Assembly (NCBI GenBank): GCA_902597175.1
Contig: CACJWN010000001.1
Span: forward strand, 1 to 64,000
Origin: an uncultured Pelagibacteraceae bacterium
GTDB lineage: Bacteria; Pseudomonadota; Alphaproteobacteria; Pelagibacterales; Pelagibacteraceae
Direction: 5' to 3'
DNA: 64,000 nt
Part shown: positions 9,249 through 19,911 of the stretch, piece by piece
Layout: each line of letters opens with the position of its first letter
Position numbering within the stretch: the first letter of the stretch is position 1
Program-made: the position numbers and the translations under genes
Notes under the pieces: model-generated
What the model was told of the DNA's origin: nothing
Databases searched by the model: none
The model's input: the letters and a program-made list of their open reading frames with translations, nothing else

Positions 9249-10430
9249 ATGGGAAAATTTAAAACAGTTAACGAATTAGTTAACTCATTAAAACCAGATT
9301 ACCCCGTATATTGTATACGGCTTGACGAGATTAAGAAATCCGTAAAATTTTTCAAAGAAAATTTTCCTGGAAATATCCTCTACGCCGTAAAAACTAATCC
9401 AAATGAAAAAATTATAAAACAAATAATTAATAGTGGCATTAATGAATTTGATGTCGCTTCTTTAAATGAAATTAAACTAATTAAAAAAATTAAATCAGAC
9501 TCGAAGCTACATTTCATGCATACAATTAAAAGTAAAGAAAGTATTTCTTCAGCTTATTTTGACTACGGTGTAAGAAGTTTCTCTCTGGATAGTAAAGATG
9601 AATTAAGAAAAATTTTAGATGCTACTAACCAGGCAAAAGATTTAGAACTATTTGTAAGAATTGCAATTTCTAATGAACACGCAGAAATAGATTTATCTAG
9701 AAAATTTGGCGCTCTTCCATCTGAGGCTTTGGGGTTGGTCAGATTATGTAAAGATTATTCAAAAAAACTTGGGATAAGCTTTCATGTAGGTTCTCAATGC
9801 ATGCATAAAATCTCTTACTCTAAGGGCATACGTGAAATAGGAAACATAATTAAAAAAACGAAGATAGTCCCAGACACAATCAACGTCGGAGGCGGTTTCC
9901 CTTCTATTTATCCAGACCTTAATCCTGAACCATTAATAAATTACATGGATGAAATTAAAAAAGAATTAAACAATTTAAAACTTAATAAATTGCCTAAAAT
10001 AATCTGTGAGCCAGGAAGATCTCTTGTGGCAGAAAGCGGCTCAACAATCGTTAAAGTTATTTTAAGAAAAAAAAATAGTCTGTATATCAATGACGGAACA
10101 TATGGGTCTTTATTTGACGCTGGCGCACCAAATTTTGTTTTGCCATCAAAGATGATTACAAGTGGAAGAGTTCAGTCAAAAAAACTTACTGCTTTTAGTT
10201 TTTTTGGACCTACTTGTGATGGGCTAGATTATATGAAAGGTCCTTTTTTATTACCAAACAATATTAAAGAAGGTGACTATATAGAATTAGGTCAGCTAGG
10301 CGCTTACAGTCTTACTTTCAGAACAAACTTCAATGGCTTTTATTCAAATGAAATTCACGAATTAAGTGACAAACCAATTATATCTATGTACGATAATACA
10401 AATGATAAAGTTGGTTCTTTAGTAGCTTAA
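9249..10430 (+). CDS. Alanine-racemase-fold (type III) PLP amino-acid decarboxylase, ornithine/lysine type
   Basis: PLP enzyme of the ornithine/diaminopimelate decarboxylase fold, 393 residues from the ATG at 9249, which has GAGG about 11 bp upstream; a TTG at 9219 is also open. PLP lysine is in YAVKTN (residue 48), the phosphate-binding stretch in GGGFPS, CEPGRS follows, and FGPTCDGLD holds the catalytic cysteine. DGTYGSLFDAG aligns with the substrate-specificity segment of ornithine decarboxylases and keeps an Asp. It heads a four-gene operon with agmatine-pathway genes, so an arginine-decarboxylating activity cannot be excluded. Best call is ornithine (or lysine/ornithine) decarboxylase giving putrescine or cadaverine. 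Confidence 0.82.
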   Translation: MGKFKTVNELVNSLKPDYPVYCIRLDEIKKSVKFFKENFPGNILYAVKTNPNEKIIKQIINSGINEFDVASLNEIKLIKKIKSDSKLHFMHTIKSKESISSAYFDYGVRSFSLDSKDELRKILDATNQAKDLELFVRIAISNEHAEIDLSRKFGALPSEALGLVRLCKDYSKKLGISFHVGSQCMHKISYSKGIREIGNIIKKTKIVPDTINVGGGFPSIYPDLNPEPLINYMDEIKKELNNLKLNKLPKIICEPGRSLVAESGSTIVKVILRKKNSLYINDGTYGSLFDAGAPNFVLPSKMITSGRVQSKKLTAFSFFGPTCDGLDYMKGPFLLPNNIKEGDYIELGQLGAYSLTFRTNFNGFYSNEIHELSDKPIISMYDNTNDKVGSLVA

Positions 10431-11476
10431 TGAATAAAAAAAATAGTCCAAATATTGGACACAATAAAAAATCCTTACTTAATTCGCCGGTTGAACATAT
10501 CGACATAAAATCTTTCGATGCTCGAAAGATAATTGAAGGAATGGGTAAAATGTCTTTTACCTCTCGTGATACGGCTAGAGCAGCGAAAATTTACAATGAA
10601 ATGCTCGCAGATAAAGATTGTTCAATTTTTTTAACTTTAGCAGGATCAACTTCAGCAGGTGGATGCATGGATCTGTACACTGATTTAGTAAAACATAACA
10701 TGGTTGACGCTATTGTTGCTACGGGGGCCTCAATTATTGATATGGATTTTTTTGAAGCTCTAGGATTTAAACATTATCAAGGATCTCAATTTCAAGATGA
10801 TACTGAACTCAGAAATAACTATATAGATAGAATCTATGATACTTATATAGATGAAGAAGAGCTTCAAGCATGTGACAAAACTATATGTGATATTGCTAAT
10901 TCTCTAAAACCTAAGACATATACTTCAAGAGAATTTATCCAAGAACTCGGAAAATATTTAAAAACAAATTCTAAGAAAAAAAACTCATTAATAGAAACTG
11001 CTTTTGATAATAATGTTCCTATATTTTGTCCCGCTTTCACAGATAGTTCAGCAGGATTTGGACTTGTAATGCATCAGGAACAAAATCCTAAAAGTCACAT
11101 CACTATAGACTCAATAAGAGAATTCAGAGAAATAACTGAGATTAAACTCAAATCAAAACAATCAGGTTTATTAATGGTTGGAGGCGGGGTACCCAAAAAT
11201 TTTATTCAGGATACAGTGGTTTGCGCAGAATTATTAGGAAAAAAAGTAGATATGCATAAATACGCTATTCAAATAACTGTTGCAGATACGAGAGATGGAG
11301 CTTGTAGTAGTTCCACTTTAAAGGAAGCGAGTTCATGGGGTAAAGTGGATGTGACGAAAGAGCAAATGGTATTTGCTGAAGCAACAAGTGTATTGCCACT
11401 AATAGCAAGCGATGCCTTTCATCGTAAACATTGGCAAGTAAGGCAAAAAAGAAATTTTCAGAATTTATTTAATTAA
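10430..11476 (+). CDS. Deoxyhypusine synthase family protein, probable aminobutyl-transferring polyamine enzyme
   Basis: 348-residue member of the deoxyhypusine synthase family. Visible features include the GASIIDMD stretch, CPAFTDSSAG, GGGVPK and SSWGK, whose Lys305 matches the lysine that carries the butylamine imine in the eukaryotic enzyme. Bacteria have no eIF5A to modify, so a small-molecule acceptor is expected; homospermidine or spermidine-like synthesis is the natural proposal, since plant homospermidine synthase arose from this family. The gene starts within the decarboxylase stop (1 bp overlap) and is followed 6 bp later by aguB, so a polyamine role is strongly indicated. The exact product is unknown. 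Confidence 0.82.
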   Translation: MNKKNSPNIGHNKKSLLNSPVEHIDIKSFDARKIIEGMGKMSFTSRDTARAAKIYNEMLADKDCSIFLTLAGSTSAGGCMDLYTDLVKHNMVDAIVATGASIIDMDFFEALGFKHYQGSQFQDDTELRNNYIDRIYDTYIDEEELQACDKTICDIANSLKPKTYTSREFIQELGKYLKTNSKKKNSLIETAFDNNVPIFCPAFTDSSAGFGLVMHQEQNPKSHITIDSIREFREITEIKLKSKQSGLLMVGGGVPKNFIQDTVVCAELLGKKVDMHKYAIQITVADTRDGACSSSTLKEASSWGKVDVTKEQMVFAEATSVLPLIASDAFHRKHWQVRQKRNFQNLFN

Positions 11477-11482
11477 AAAATA

Positions 11483-12358
11483 ATGAGTAAAACAAAGATA
11501 GCATTAGTACAGATGAAAATGTCATCTGACCCAAAAAAAAATATTAAAAATGCTATTGGCAAAATTAATACTGCAGCAAAAAAAGGCGCAAAAGTAATTT
11601 GCTTACCAGAGTTATTCTTAACAAAATATTTCTGCCAAGCTGAAAGTCATGAGAACTTTAGTTTCGCTGAGAAAATACCAGGGCCTAGCAGTAACTTATT
11701 TTCTTCAATTGCTAAAGAACTGAAAATTATTTTAATAATTTCATTGTTTGAGAAGAAAACCTCTGGGCTTTATCACAATAGTAGCATTGTAATTAACGAA
11801 AAAGGTAAACTTTTAGGAAAATATAGAAAAATGCATATCCCTGATGATCCACAATTTTACGAGAAATTTTATTTTACCCCAGGAGATTTAGGTTTTAAAT
11901 CATTTAAGACTTCAAAAGGTAATTTGGGAACTTTAATTTGCTGGGATCAATGGTTTCCTGAGGCAGCAAGATTAACAGCTCTTAAAGGAGCAGAAATTAT
12001 TTTTTATCCAACTGCTATTGGGTGGCACCCAAAAGAAAAAAGGAAATTTGGCAAGTCACAACTCGAGTCTTGGCTTTCAATCCAGAGGTCTCACGCAATA
12101 GCTAATGGTATATTTGTTGCAGCAATAAATAGAGTTGGAATTGAAAAACAAGGTAATAAAAAGATCGAGTTCTGGGGGAATAGTGTAATATTTGATCCAA
12201 GTGGTAACGTTGTAAAAAAGGCCAGTTTAAAAGAAAGCATTTTAATTTGTGAAATTGATTTCAAAAAAGTAGAAACCTCTAGACAACATTGGCCTTTTTT
12301 TAGAGATAGAAGAATAGACTATTATAAAGGACTACTTAAAAATCCAAGAGATGCCTAG
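11483..12358 (+). CDS. aguB: N-carbamoylputrescine amidase
   Basis: Nitrilase-superfamily hydrolase of 291 residues that converts N-carbamoylputrescine to putrescine, CO2 and ammonia. The catalytic triad is visible as Glu43 (CLPELF), Lys116 (YRKMHIPDD) and Cys153 (LICWDQWFPE). HIPDDP and the C-terminal FFRDRRIDYY match the AguB subgroup rather than other nitrilases. It overlaps agmatine deiminase by 8 bp, so the two steps from agmatine are coupled in one operon. Confidence 0.93.
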   Translation: MSKTKIALVQMKMSSDPKKNIKNAIGKINTAAKKGAKVICLPELFLTKYFCQAESHENFSFAEKIPGPSSNLFSSIAKELKIILIISLFEKKTSGLYHNSSIVINEKGKLLGKYRKMHIPDDPQFYEKFYFTPGDLGFKSFKTSKGNLGTLICWDQWFPEAARLTALKGAEIIFYPTAIGWHPKEKRKFGKSQLESWLSIQRSHAIANGIFVAAINRVGIEKQGNKKIEFWGNSVIFDPSGNVVKKASLKESILICEIDFKKVETSRQHWPFFRDRRIDYYKGLLKNPRDA

Positions 12359-13397
12359 AAAAACAAAATCTCTTTTCAGGATGCCAGCTGAATGGGAAAG
12401 GCAACAATCTACATTAATGGGATGGCCTAATAATAAAAATGACTGGCCAGGCAAGTTCGGCAATATTCCTAAGATATTTGCTAAAATAATTTCAAACATT
12501 ACAAAATCCCAGGAGGTAAATCTTTTAATTAATAACTACAAATCTAAAAATATAATTAAAAAATTGCTTAGGAAAAATAATGCAAGAATACGAAATGTAA
12601 AATTTATAATTTGTAAAACAGATAGAGTATGGATGCGAGATACAGGGCCAATATTTATAAAAGATAAAAAAAATCAAAATATATTATTAAATTGGGAGTT
12701 TAATGGTTGGGCTAAGTATAAAAATTACAGAGCAGATAACAGAGTTAATTTGAGAATAAAAGATCATTACAAAGGAACTGTGATCAATCCTAAATTTAAT
12801 GAAAAATCCATAGTTCTTGAGGGTGGAGCGATTGATGTTAATGGAAAAGGTTTACTACTCACAACAAAAGAATGTCTTTTAAGTAAAATTCAACAAAGAA
12901 ATTCTTTCTTAAAACAGAAAGATTATAATTTCATCTTCAAAAAGTTTTTTGGTGCAAAAAAGGTTATTTGGCTAAATAAAGGAATTGCAGGAGACGATAC
13001 TCATGGTCACGTTGATGATATTGCTAGATTTGTAAAATTTAATAAAGTTTTTCTTGCTTACGAAAGTAACAAAAAAGATGAAAATTTCAAAAATCTTGAT
13101 GAAAACCTCAAAATTTTAAAAAAAATTAAAATTGGTTCTTCACAAATAAAAATTATTAAAATTCCTATGCCTAGACCTATTTATATAAATAAATGCAGAG
13201 TTCCAGCTTCGTATTTAAACTTTTATATCTTTAATAAATTTGTTTTGTTGCCAACTTTCAATGATCCCAAAGATAAAAAAGTAATCAAAATTTTTAAAAA
13301 AGAATTTAATAATAGAAAAATTGTTCCAGTAGATTGCTCTGAATTAATTTGGGGGTTTGGGGCAATTCATTGTTTAACACAACAAGAGCCAAAATAA
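12351..13397 (+). CDS. aguA: Agmatine deiminase
   Basis: Guanidino-group hydrolase of the pentein fold, 348 residues, converting agmatine to N-carbamoylputrescine and ammonia. It begins with the family feature MPAEWERQ...MGWP, and has WMRDTGP, GDDTHGHVDD (catalytic His/Asp region) and the terminal active-site Cys341 in GAIHCLTQQEP. The product feeds AguB, encoded just upstream. No arginine decarboxylase of a classical type is visible here to supply agmatine, so agmatine may be imported or made by the operon's own decarboxylase. It ends 3 bp from the convergent regB stop. Confidence 0.93.
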   Translation: MPRKTKSLFRMPAEWERQQSTLMGWPNNKNDWPGKFGNIPKIFAKIISNITKSQEVNLLINNYKSKNIIKKLLRKNNARIRNVKFIICKTDRVWMRDTGPIFIKDKKNQNILLNWEFNGWAKYKNYRADNRVNLRIKDHYKGTVINPKFNEKSIVLEGGAIDVNGKGLLLTTKECLLSKIQQRNSFLKQKDYNFIFKKFFGAKKVIWLNKGIAGDDTHGHVDDIARFVKFNKVFLAYESNKKDENFKNLDENLKILKKIKIGSSQIKIIKIPMPRPIYINKCRVPASYLNFYIFNKFVLLPTFNDPKDKKVIKIFKKEFNNRKIVPVDCSELIWGFGAIHCLTQQEPK

Positions 13398-13400
13398 AAT

Positions 13401-14690
13401 TTACCTTTTTAGTAAAATATTTTTTGGTGACCAGCTGATTACTACTGAAGCACCACCCAAATTTTTGTCGTCTTTAAATAACAGTTTGGCGTTTTGTCTC
13501 TCTAACAAAGTTTTACCTAGGAAAGTTCCAAGACCTAGACCTGAATTTGAATTTAATTCTAATGATCTGGATTTAATATATGGTTCACCCAATTTCTCAA
13601 TTATATCTTTAGGGAAACCTGGGCCATCGTCATTTACTGTAATTTTAATTTCTTTTTCATTACTAATTAGAAAGATATTAACCTTACTTTTTGAAAATTT
13701 AATCGCGTTTCCGATAAAATTTCTTAAGCCATAGATCATTTCTGCAGATCTCTGAATATCAATTTTATTTTTATCTTTATCAGATACAAGAGTTATTTCT
13801 TTTGAAGAAGTTTCTTTAAAGGAATTTATTATTTCCTCAAGTAAATTCTCTAGTTTAGTTGAACTAAAAAATTTATCTTCCTCGATTTGTTTTTTTGAAA
13901 TTCTTTTTAAGATTTCACTACATCTCTTAGATTGACTTATTAACAGATCAATGTCTTTAGAAAGGTCCTCGTTGTCTCCAATTTCTTTCTTTAATTCTTT
14001 TGCTACTACACTAATTGTAGCTAATGGTGTTCCAAGAGAATGCGCAGCAGCAGCAGCTTGACCTCCTAAAGACTCCAACTCGTACTCTTTATAAATTACT
14101 TCTTGAAGTTTTTTAAAAGCTTCCTCTGTTTTCTTTTTTTCTCCAGCAAATCGAATACCAAAATAACTAAGAAATATTAAACCAATTAAAATAGATATTA
14201 TTATTCCAATTTTATAAAAATTTGGGAAATACAACAAATTCATGTCTTCACCTGGTAATGGCAAATGAAAAAATGAGATAATTAATAAAAGTATTGATGT
14301 TATCAAACCTAGAATTATTGTGGTTCCCATACTTAAAAATGTTGAAGAAACTATAGCTGGAATTATTAATAAAAAGGAGAAAGGATTAAATATTCCACCC
14401 GTCAAGTAAAGAAGAGCACTTAACTGTATTAGATCAAATAGTAGAAAAGGGGCAGCATAAATATCTTTAAGTTGATTAATTTTGATACCAAATTGAAGAT
14501 ATAAGTTTGTGATCAAACCAAGTGAAATGATTAAATAACATTCTAAAATTGGAAACGGTAAATCTAAATAATAGTAAACAATACCAATAGCTAAAAACTG
14601 GCCAAAAATAGCTATATATCTTAAAATTGTGAGTGTATTTTTATCTAAGCTTAAATTCTCTTTTGTTCGGAAAAGAGTGGTGAAATTCAT
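13401..14690 (-). CDS. regB: RegB/PrrB/ActS-type redox sensor histidine kinase
   Basis: 429-residue membrane kinase with about six transmembrane helices in residues 20-180. The quinone-sensing motif GGIFNPF is at 98-104 between helices. The H box GGQAAAAAHSLGTPLA has His217. Cys257 in ISQSKRCSEIL sits where RegB has its redox-active cysteine. ATPase motifs follow (GLRNFIGNAIKFS, DDGPGFP, GLGLGTF). The gene is 7 bp downstream of gyrB on the same strand, and its likely partner regA is separated from it by the oppositely oriented polyamine operon. Confidence 0.9.
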   Translation of the reverse strand: MNFTTLFRTKENLSLDKNTLTILRYIAIFGQFLAIGIVYYYLDLPFPILECYLIISLGLITNLYLQFGIKINQLKDIYAAPFLLFDLIQLSALLYLTGGIFNPFSFLLIIPAIVSSTFLSMGTTIILGLITSILLLIISFFHLPLPGEDMNLLYFPNFYKIGIIISILIGLIFLSYFGIRFAGEKKKTEEAFKKLQEVIYKEYELESLGGQAAAAAHSLGTPLATISVVAKELKKEIGDNEDLSKDIDLLISQSKRCSEILKRISKKQIEEDKFFSSTKLENLLEEIINSFKETSSKEITLVSDKDKNKIDIQRSAEMIYGLRNFIGNAIKFSKSKVNIFLISNEKEIKITVNDDGPGFPKDIIEKLGEPYIKSRSLELNSNSGLGLGTFLGKTLLERQNAKLLFKDDKNLGGASVVISWSPKNILLKR

Positions 14691-14697
14691 TGCTTTA

Positions 14698-16806
<2,109 letters not shown>

Positions 16807-16829
16807 TCAGCGATGATAAGGCATCTAGA

Positions 16830-16858
16830 ATTATTAAGTACCAACGTTTCTAGGTCAA
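16830..16858 (-). promoter_or_regulatory. Candidate sigma-70 promoter for gyrB with flanking inverted repeat
   Basis: On the minus strand TTGACC (16858-16853) and AATAAT (16835-16830) are 17 bp apart. A CTAGAA/TTCTAG inverted repeat overlaps the same interval (arms near 16847-16852 and 16825-16830), so it could serve as an operator. A second candidate is an extended -10, TGATATAAT, at 16783-16775, only about 23 bp from the gyrB start and with a poor -35. Both are visual matches only. Confidence 0.45.
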
Positions 16859-16860
16859 AA

Positions 16861-16893
16861 AATAAAAAAAGTTTTGATTTTAGCTAAAATCAA
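16861..16893 (-). terminator. Intrinsic terminator overlapping the dnaN stop codon
   Basis: A perfect 20-bp palindrome at 16874-16893 (8-bp arms TTGATTTT/AAAATCAA around AGCT) is followed on the minus strand by a T-rich run (16873-16861). The dnaN stop codon (16890-16892) lies inside the first arm. This would end the dnaA-dnaN transcript before gyrB, which has its own candidate promoter just downstream. Confidence 0.6.
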
Positions 16894-18005
16894 ATTTTCA
16901 TTGGCATAATGACATAAAAACTATTTTTATCTGAAAGATCCTCTATTAAAACCGGAGAGGTTGAGTCTTTCAAGTTTAATTTTAAATTTTTATTTTCTAC
17001 CTCTGATGCGATATCTAGCAAATATTTAGAGTTAAAACTTATGATTAAGTTGTCTGAATTAAATTCAGCTTTGATCTTTTCGTTTCCTTCTCCAGAATTA
17101 GCACTATTTACTGATAGTTGAACATTATCTTTGTGGATAGACAATTTAACTCCTTCCTTTCGATCAAGTGAAACGCTCGCTACTCTCTCAATTGAACTAA
17201 TAAAATCTTTTGAACCAACTGATAAAACTTTATCATTTCCTATTGGTACAACTTTTTTATAATCTGGGAATTTGCCATCAATCACCTTTGAAATTAATTG
17301 CATATTTCCTATTGAAAATTTGATCTTATTATCTGATATCTGCATTGTAAGATTTTCGTTAGTCTCCGATAGAATTGAACATAGTTGAAAAACGGTTTTT
17401 CTAGGTAAAATGAAGGATTGAAATTCTTGAATATTTGGAATTTCTATACTACTTGAAGATAATCGATGACTATCTGTAGCGACTCCAGTTAAAAAATATC
17501 TTCCATGACCCTCTGTTAAATGAAAAAAAATACCATTTAAATAATGCCTTGTGTCATCATTCGAGATCGAAATTCTTGTTTTATTTAACAACTTTAAAAA
17601 ATTTTGATTATTTAATGAAATTTCTTTTTCGTTAAATTGATCGGAAAAGGTTGGAAAATTGTCAGTTGGTAAACATAAAAGGTTGAAATCGGCATTTTCG
17701 CTTATCAAACTTAATTTGTTTTCTGATTTTAAATCAAAATTTACTTCCGACTCGGCTGATATTTTCCTTAATATATCATAAAGGATAGCAGCTGAAGTTG
17801 TAGTGCTACCCTCATTAATCACTTTAACATCAGTTATTTCATCATAAAAAATGATGTCCAAATCAGTTGCTACAATGACTAGTTTTTTATCTTTTAATTG
17901 CAATAATACATTCGAGAGTATTGGAAGAGTATTTTTTTTTTCAACTATTCCTTGAACAGAGTTTAAAGATTTTAGTAACTTGTCTCTTTTGATAGAAAAT
18001 TGCAT
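16890..18005 (-). CDS. dnaN: DNA polymerase III sliding clamp (beta subunit)
   Basis: Processivity clamp, 371 residues from the ATG at 18005 (MQFSIKRDKLL); a TTG at 18017 is open but lies inside dnaA and is not needed. The three-fold repeat length is typical, NTLPILSNVLL is the conserved N-terminal segment, and the end SFYVIMPMKI resembles the usual VIMPMRL. Its start is one base away from the dnaA stop, so the two are coupled. A terminator overlaps its stop codon. Confidence 0.95.
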   Translation of the reverse strand: MQFSIKRDKLLKSLNSVQGIVEKKNTLPILSNVLLQLKDKKLVIVATDLDIIFYDEITDVKVINEGSTTTSAAILYDILRKISAESEVNFDLKSENKLSLISENADFNLLCLPTDNFPTFSDQFNEKEISLNNQNFLKLLNKTRISISNDDTRHYLNGIFFHLTEGHGRYFLTGVATDSHRLSSSSIEIPNIQEFQSFILPRKTVFQLCSILSETNENLTMQISDNKIKFSIGNMQLISKVIDGKFPDYKKVVPIGNDKVLSVGSKDFISSIERVASVSLDRKEGVKLSIHKDNVQLSVNSANSGEGNEKIKAEFNSDNLIISFNSKYLLDIASEVENKNLKLNLKDSTSPVLIEDLSDKNSFYVIMPMKI

Positions 18006-18006
18006 T

Positions 18007-19401
18007 TTACTGTTCAAGTAAAAGACTTTTAATTTGACTGATGTTTTTTTTCATTTCATCGTCTTGTTCTGATAATCTAGTTATTGTTTTAACTGCATGA
18101 ATGACTGTTGTGTGATCTCTATTAGCAAACCTTCTACCGATTTCCGGTAATGATCTAGTTGTTAATTTTTTTGAGAGGTACATAGCTATTTGTCTTGGCC
18201 TAGCCAAAGGTCTAGATCTTCTTTGTGATAACATTTCACTTAAAGGAATATTAAAAAAATTAGATACCACGTTTTGAATTTTATCAACTGTTATAACTTT
18301 AATTTGGTTAAATACATCTTTTAAAATATTTTTACAATCTGATGTGCTTAAAACTTTATTGTGGACTCTGCTGAAAGCTATAACTCTGTTTAATATACCA
18401 ATGAGATCTCTAATATTTGTTTTACTCTCACAAGCTATATAACTGATTACATCGTCACTTAATGAAATACTTTCTTTGAATTGATTTTGAATTTCTTGAA
18501 TTTTTTTCTTGATAATCCTCTCTTTTAGTTCTAAATCTGGGGACTCTATATCTACAACTAATCCTCCAGCCAATCTTGATTTTATTCGTTCTTGGATTCT
18601 ATCAAGTTTCATTGGTGTTCTGTCAGCTGAGATAATTATTTGAGAACCTTTATCAATCAAGCTGTTAAAGGTGTGAAAAAATTCTTCTTGAAGACTTTCT
18701 TTCCCGCTTATGAATTGAATATCATCAATAATAAAAACTGAGGATTTCCTAAAAAAATCCTTAAAATTTACCATATCATTTTTTTTTATAGATTTAATGA
18801 AGTGATACATGAATCTTTCAGCTGAAATAAACATGACGTTATTTTCATCTTGTAATTCTAATCCTATCGCATTTAAAAGATGAGTTTTTCCTAATCCCAC
18901 TCCACCACAGATGTAAAGTGGATTGTATCTAGATACATGCTCACAAACTTTTTTTGAGTAAGACAGTGCAATATCATTACTTTTTCCTTTAATAAAACTT
19001 TCAAAGTTTAGGTGTGGATTCAGTCTATTATAGTTGAGAATTGAGTCTTTTATTTCAGTAACTTTATTTATTTGATCAATCTTTATTAAGTCTTGTGGGT
19101 TCTTGTTCTCCTCAATAATTTTGAATTCTATCCTATTTAAACTTAACTTAAAGCTTTTCACTTGCTCCAGTATTTTGTCCAAATATCTTGAGACAATCCA
19201 GTCTCTAAAAAATCTTGTAGGAACACCTAAAACTAAATAATCGTTGAACTCTTTAACCAAGGAGATTTTTTGTAACCAGCTATTATAAATTTCTCCACCA
19301 AATGTTTTTTTAAATGCATTTTGAACCTCTAACCAATCTAATGTGTTTTCCTCCTCTGAAACATAAACATTTTGTTGTTTTTTAATATTATTTTTTTCCA
19401 T
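18007..19401 (-). CDS. dnaA: Chromosomal replication initiator DnaA
   Basis: Replication initiator with AAA+ and DNA-binding domains. I prefer the ATG at 19401 (464 residues, MEKNNIKKQQ); an upstream TTG at 19455 is open. Domain I begins near TLDWLEVQNAFKKTFG. Walker A GGVGLGKT and Walker B VFIIDDIQFI are intact. The C-terminal signature RRSRPLARPRQIAMYL and NRDHTTVIHA binds DnaA boxes. It is transcribed with dnaN. rpsT lies upstream, an arrangement common in alphaproteobacteria. Confidence 0.95.
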   Translation of the reverse strand: MEKNNIKKQQNVYVSEEENTLDWLEVQNAFKKTFGGEIYNSWLQKISLVKEFNDYLVLGVPTRFFRDWIVSRYLDKILEQVKSFKLSLNRIEFKIIEENKNPQDLIKIDQINKVTEIKDSILNYNRLNPHLNFESFIKGKSNDIALSYSKKVCEHVSRYNPLYICGGVGLGKTHLLNAIGLELQDENNVMFISAERFMYHFIKSIKKNDMVNFKDFFRKSSVFIIDDIQFISGKESLQEEFFHTFNSLIDKGSQIIISADRTPMKLDRIQERIKSRLAGGLVVDIESPDLELKERIIKKKIQEIQNQFKESISLSDDVISYIACESKTNIRDLIGILNRVIAFSRVHNKVLSTSDCKNILKDVFNQIKVITVDKIQNVVSNFFNIPLSEMLSQRRSRPLARPRQIAMYLSKKLTTRSLPEIGRRFANRDHTTVIHAVKTITRLSEQDDEMKKNISQIKSLLLEQ

Positions 19402-19617
19402 TAGAAATTTAGTTAGAGAATCCTTTAAACTCTCTTTTAAAAATATTTGCAACAATTTTTTTTTAAAAATGAAAAATAAATCGACTCAGGTTGTAGCTTT
19501 ATCGTTCTAATAGAAAAAAAAATTTACAACTTCTAAATGAAACTATATTTTGATTTTTAAAATCTAAAAAATATAAATATAGTTTTTTAAACTTAGTTGA
19601 TAATGAATTAGGAAAAT
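19402..19617. other. rpsT-dnaA spacer with nested inverted repeats
   Basis: About 216 bp, very AT-rich, with no gene. An 11-bp perfect inverted repeat, AAACTATATTT (19540-19550) and its complement (19575-19585), encloses a smaller one, GATTTT/AAAATC (19552-19564). There is no T-run after it on either strand, so a terminator is unlikely. One very degenerate DnaA-box-like site, TTATCAACT, lies at 19603-19595 (minus). With no cluster of DnaA boxes, I do not call an origin here. Confidence 0.4.
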
Positions 19618-19869
19618 TTAAATTTTTTTTGATATTCTTGAAATTTTTCTTGAAGCAGTTTTTTTGTTTACTACTCCAGATTTAGCAACCTGCATTAGAA
19701 TTGATTGGAATTTTGGAAAATATTTTTTTATTTTAGCCTTGTCTTTCGATTTAATTAGCATTTCCATTTGTTTAATTGCATTTTTATATTTGCTTTTTCT
19801 GATTCTATTAGTTTGAGTTTGCTTTTTAACCCTTCTTACTCTTCTGATAGCTGCTTTTGTGTTAGGCAT
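19618..19869 (-). CDS. rpsT: 30S ribosomal protein S20
   Basis: Small basic 16S-rRNA-binding protein, 83 residues from the ATG at 19869 (MPNTKAAIRRVRR), where S20 proteins begin; eight upstream codons are open but not expected. NKRIRKSKYKNAIK-like and SGVVNKKTASRKISRI segments match the family. It sits between mutM and dnaA, all on the minus strand. Confidence 0.94.
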   Translation of the reverse strand: MPNTKAAIRRVRRVKKQTQTNRIRKSKYKNAIKQMEMLIKSKDKAKIKKYFPKFQSILMQVAKSGVVNKKTASRKISRISKKI

Positions 19870-19911
19870 TTTACGATTGTATATATGGCTCAATTATTTC
19901 GGTCAACTTTA

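Noticed and set aside
19402-19617. Possible replication origin next to dnaA
   Set aside because: There is only one poor DnaA-box-like site and no cluster; AT-richness is not informative in this genome.
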